Program-made: the position numbers and the translations under genes
In this document: piece by piece, positions 61,265 to 64,000 of the stretch
Position numbering within the stretch: position 1 is the stretch's first letter
Layout: each line of letters begins with the position of its first letter
Assembly: GCA_031265875.1 (NCBI GenBank)
Contig: JAISCA010000048.1
Coordinates: forward strand, 1-64,000
DNA: 64,000 nt
Origin: Propionibacteriaceae bacterium
GTDB taxonomy: Bacteria; Actinomycetota; Actinomycetes; Propionibacteriales; Propionibacteriaceae
Direction of reading: 5' to 3'
The notes under the pieces: model-generated
Seen by the model: only the letters and a program-made list of their open reading frames with translations
Database searches by the model: none
What the model was told of the DNA's origin: nothing

Positions 61265-62641
61265 TCACTCCCCTTGGGCTAAGACCAAACGGGGCCAGAG
61301 GTCGTCCTCGGCTGGCCGCCAACTCGACCGATCGGCCTCGACCTGCTCGCCGCTGCGGATGTCCTTGACCTGGTCTGGGCCATCGTCGCCCGGGAACCAA
61401 ACGTAGGGAATCGAGCGCCGGTCGGCGAACTTGATCTGTTTGCCGTACTTGGCCGCCGTCGGAGCCACCTCGGTCGGCACCCCCCGCGCCCGCAGAGCTT
61501 GGGCCACCTGATCCGATTGGGACCGGCTGGCCTCGTCCACCACCGCCACCAAGACGGCCGTCGGCACCGGTCGGGTGACCCGGGCCAAGTCCTGGCCGAT
61601 CAGCCGCGAGACCAACCGCGAGACCCCGATCGACAGCCCCACGCCGGGGTAGGTCCGCGCCCCGTCGCTGGCCAGAGAGTCATAGCGCCCGCCGGAGCAG
61701 ATCGAACCCAATGACTCTTGCCCCAGTAGGACGGACTCGTAGACCGAGCCGGTGTAGTAGTCCAGCCCGCGGGCGATCTTGAGGTCCGCCGCCACCGCCC
61801 CGGGCTGGGCGGACTGAGCCGCCTCCAGCAGCCGAGTCAACTCGGCCAAGCCAGTCATCAACTGATCATTGACGACATTGTGGCGGCGGGCCAACTCTTC
61901 CACCGCCTGGCCCACCTGATCGGCTCGGCCGCCTTGGATCTGGGCCAGGTCGAGGCATGCCTGAGCCTGGGCCGGACTGGCCTGGGCCAAGTCGACCAAC
62001 AGTTCGGCCACCTTGACCGGACCGATCTTGTCCAGCTTGTCGACGCAACGCAGGACCGCCGTCAGGTCGCTCAGGCCCAAACCGAGATAGAAGCCCTGGG
62101 ACAGCTTGCGATTGTTGACCCGGACCTCGACCCGTCCGATCGGCAGCCCGGCCAGGGCTTCCGCCATCACCAGAGGCAGCTCGACCTCGTAGTGGAAAGG
62201 CAGGGCGCCCAGGCCCACCACGTCGATGTCAGCTTGAGTGAATTCCCGGAAACGGCCGTCTTGAGGCCGTTCACCGCGCCAGACCTTCTGGATCTGGTAG
62301 CGCTTGAAGGGGAAATCCAACTGGCCGGCGTGCTCCAAGACATAGCGGGCGAAGGGCACCGTCAAGTCGAAGTGCAAACCCAACTGACGCTCGTCCAACT
62401 CGGCCAGGGAGGCCCGGCCAGCCGGATCGGAGTACTCCTGCAAGCGGCGCAGGACGTAGACCTCCTGCGAGGTCTCACCCTTGCGCAGCAACTCCCCCAG
62501 CGGCTCGACCGCCCGGGTCTCGACCGAACTGAAACCATGCAACTCGAAGGTCCGCCGCAGCCGGTCCAACACGCCCTGCTCCAAGAGGCGGCCGGCCGGC
62601 AACCACTCGGGGAAACCGGACAAGGCGGCGGGTCGGCTCAT
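61265..62641 (-). CDS. hisS: histidyl-tRNA synthetase
   Basis: A 458-aa class II synthetase. Motif 2 is visible in RYQIQKVWRGERPQDGRFREF, the histidine-binding GLDYYTGSVYE follows, and a C-terminal anticodon domain has VAVVDEASRSQSDQVAQALR. The ATG overlaps the stop of the metallo-beta-lactamase gene (ATGA). Confidence 0.95.
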   Translation of the reverse strand: MSRPAALSGFPEWLPAGRLLEQGVLDRLRRTFELHGFSSVETRAVEPLGELLRKGETSQEVYVLRRLQEYSDPAGRASLAELDERQLGLHFDLTVPFARYVLEHAGQLDFPFKRYQIQKVWRGERPQDGRFREFTQADIDVVGLGALPFHYEVELPLVMAEALAGLPIGRVEVRVNNRKLSQGFYLGLGLSDLTAVLRCVDKLDKIGPVKVAELLVDLAQASPAQAQACLDLAQIQGGRADQVGQAVEELARRHNVVNDQLMTGLAELTRLLEAAQSAQPGAVAADLKIARGLDYYTGSVYESVLLGQESLGSICSGGRYDSLASDGARTYPGVGLSIGVSRLVSRLIGQDLARVTRPVPTAVLVAVVDEASRSQSDQVAQALRARGVPTEVAPTAAKYGKQIKFADRRSIPYVWFPGDDGPDQVKDIRSGEQVEADRSSWRPAEDDLWPRLVLAQGE

Positions 62642-63399
62642 GGGCTGTCCTCCAAGAATCGTCTATTCAAATACGGATTGTCGGCGCGCTCAGTCGCCAT
62701 GGTGGTGGCGGGACCGTGGCCGGGCCAAACTCCCCAGTCGTCGTCCAGGGCTAAGACGACCTGGCGCAGACTACGCCTCATCTGTTCCATCGATCCGCCG
62801 GGCAGATCGGTCCGTCCGATCGACCCGGCGAAGAGGACGTCGCCACTGAAGCAAAGCTTGGTCAGGTGGGACAGGCCGGGCAGCGGCCGGCCGGCCAGGT
62901 CGCGCAAGGGCTGGTCCACCTCCCGCAGCAGATACAGCACCGAGCCCGGAGTGTGGCCAGGAGCGGAGACGACCTCGATCGCGCAACCGGCTAGCTCTAA
63001 GACCTGGCCGTGATCGACTGATTCGACCCGGCCGGGGGCCGGCCAGCGGTCCGAACCCAGCAACTGGCGCACCAGGACGGGTTCCAAGCCCAGCCCAGGC
63101 TGAGTCAGCAGGTCGCGGTCCCCGGCCTGGATGAAGACCGGAGCCTGGAAGCGGTCGGCCAACTCGGCCGCGTCCGCCACATGGTCGATATGGCCGTGGC
63201 TGCAGAGCACACCGGCCAAGCTCCAGGAATGACGCTCCAACAGCTCGGAGCAGGCCTCAGCCGCGCCCCAGCCCGGGTCGATGACCAAGGCTGGCCCAGC
63301 TAGCTGGCGGCTCAGGACGTAACAGTTCTCACCCCAAAGTCGGGTCACGATCCGCTCAAGGAACACAGCAGGCACTCTATCGGGCAAAATAGGGGCCAT
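62638..63399 (-). CDS. metallo-beta-lactamase-fold hydrolase (glyoxalase II-like)
   Basis: A 253-aa protein with the metal-binding HGHIDHVAD motif, APGHTPGSVLYLL (His of motif 3), CFSGDVLFAGSIGRTD (bridging Asp) and GHGPATTM (last His). These match glyoxalase II/persulfide dioxygenase-like hydrolases that act on thioesters; the substrate is not known. The position between DUF349 and hisS is conserved. No Shine-Dalgarno is seen at the ATG, whose codon overlaps the divergent DUF349 start; a GTG at 63375 is an alternative. Confidence 0.88.
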   Translation of the reverse strand: MAPILPDRVPAVFLERIVTRLWGENCYVLSRQLAGPALVIDPGWGAAEACSELLERHSWSLAGVLCSHGHIDHVADAAELADRFQAPVFIQAGDRDLLTQPGLGLEPVLVRQLLGSDRWPAPGRVESVDHGQVLELAGCAIEVVSAPGHTPGSVLYLLREVDQPLRDLAGRPLPGLSHLTKLCFSGDVLFAGSIGRTDLPGGSMEQMRRSLRQVVLALDDDWGVWPGHGPATTMATERADNPYLNRRFLEDSP

Positions 63400-64000
63400 G
63401 ACTGAGACTGCAAGGCCTGCCGCCTTCGGTCGTGTCGACGCGGACGGGACTGTCTACGTCATCACGCCTGAAGGTGAACGCATGGTCGGACAAATCCCTG
63501 ACAGCACCGCTGAGGAAGCTTTGGCTTTCTTCGAGCGCCGCTTCGAGGCCTTGCGTGTCGAAGCTGACTTGTTAGTGCAGAGAGTCAAAGCGGGGATCGC
63601 CAACCCGCAGGAGTCGCGTCGTTCCTTGAACTCCCTCAAGCGCAATATCTTGTCCGCCAACGCGGTCGGCGACCTGGCCGGCTTGGCCGCCGGCTTGGAC
63701 CAGCAGATCAGGCCCCTCATCGGCCAGGTCGAAAGCCAGATCAATGAGGAGCGGACCCGTCAGACGGAGGAGATCAAGGCCCGCAAAGAGGCCCTGACGG
63801 CGCAGGCCGAGGAGATCGCCGCCAGCGATGACTGGCGCCACGGCATAGCCCGCCTGCAGGAGATAGTGGACGAGTGGAAGGGGCTGCCCCACTTAGCCAG
63901 CGACGACGAGCTGTGGAGCCGCTTCGCCGCCGCCCGCGCCGCCTACAGCCGGCGGCGCAAGAGCCATATGGCTAGTCGGGCCAGCCAGTTCGAGACCGTC
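63398..64000 (+). CDS. DUF349-domain protein (3' truncated by window edge)
   Basis: An open frame of 201 codons from the ATG at 63398 to the window end. The first 45 residues (FGRVDADGTVYVITPEGER) form a short beta-rich head. A long charged coiled-coil region follows, then the DUF349 pattern (DDWRHGIARLQEIVDEWKGL ... DELWSRFAAARAAYSRRRK). Actinobacterial homologues lie next to the MBL-hisS genes and relA. Function is unknown. Its ATG shares two bases with the start codon of the divergent hydrolase gene (CATG). Confidence 0.85.
   Translation, partial: MTETARPAAFGRVDADGTVYVITPEGERMVGQIPDSTAEEALAFFERRFEALRVEADLLVQRVKAGIANPQESRRSLNSLKRNILSANAVGDLAGLAAGLDQQIRPLIGQVESQINEERTRQTEEIKARKEALTAQAEEIAASDDWRHGIARLQEIVDEWKGLPHLASDDELWSRFAAARAAYSRRRKSHMASRASQFETV

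Overview
This is a high-GC chromosomal window from an actinobacterium (phylum Actinomycetota). The evidence is a 20S proteasome pair (prcB-prcA), an actinobacterial integration host factor (mihF), a helicase-dead PriA, and the conserved order DUF349 / metallo-beta-lactamase - hisS - aspS - rarA - DUF948 - alaS - ruvX - mltG - aroE - aroC - aroK - aroB - efp - nusB - carA - carB - pyrD - pyrF - mihF - gmk - rpoZ - metK - priA ... fmt - rsmB - rpe. Species cannot be fixed from the sequence alone. From about 4.2 kb to 63.4 kb almost everything lies on the minus strand.

Layout. (1) 1-4.2 kb is an accessory edge: the last part of a transposase, a 24-residue-repeat (LRV/HEAT-like) protein converging on it, two coupled genes of unknown function (one membrane-anchored), a VapBC-type toxin-antitoxin pair, and an array of four degenerate partial copies of the neighbouring tRNA-Pro(GGG) gene. 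(2) 4.3-13.8 kb is housekeeping: der-cmk-tyrA-prcA-prcB-trmI-metH. The proteasome core genes sit directly between tyrA and trmI, without pup, dop, arc/mpa or pafA. (3) 13.8-27.4 kb is an L-rhamnose catabolic island. A divergent promoter pair with an AATCGATT operator drives rhaB (rhamnulokinase) one way. The other way it drives rhaI (isomerase), a PHP-like protein, a bifunctional rhamnulose-1-P aldolase/lactaldehyde dehydrogenase (rhaEW), a large medium-chain dehydrogenase with two successive Rossmann domains, and then a 2-oxoacid dehydrogenase complex in the order E2-E3-E1 with a fused alpha-beta E1. (4) 27.4-40.1 kb carries thrC-rpe-rsmB-fmt, a secreted protein with 498-bp tandem repeats inserted between fmt and priA, an SGNH esterase on the plus strand, and metK-rpoZ-gmk-mihF. 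(5) 40.3-53.8 kb carries pyrimidine genes (pyrF, pyrD, carB, carA), nusB, efp, a PaiB-like protein and the shikimate genes aroB-aroK-aroC-aroE, then mltG and ruvX. (6) 53.8-64 kb carries alaS, two small envelope-associated genes, rarA, a His-rich PadR/NfeR-like regulator on the plus strand, aspS, hisS, a metallo-beta-lactamase hydrolase and the beginning of a DUF349 gene.

How the genes work together. In the rhamnose island, RhaI, RhaB and RhaEW would convert L-rhamnose to DHAP plus L-lactate. The dehydrogenase and the lipoyl-dependent complex behind them are co-oriented and could take the C3 product on to an acyl-CoA; that extension is inference and is the most novel aspect of the window. Elsewhere, conserved actinobacterial operons appear compacted: coaBC is absent between rpoZ and metK, pyrR-pyrB-pyrC are absent between nusB and carA, and the Pup-conjugation genes are absent beside prcBA. 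Many junctions are ATGA or GTGA overlaps, indicating extensive translational coupling.
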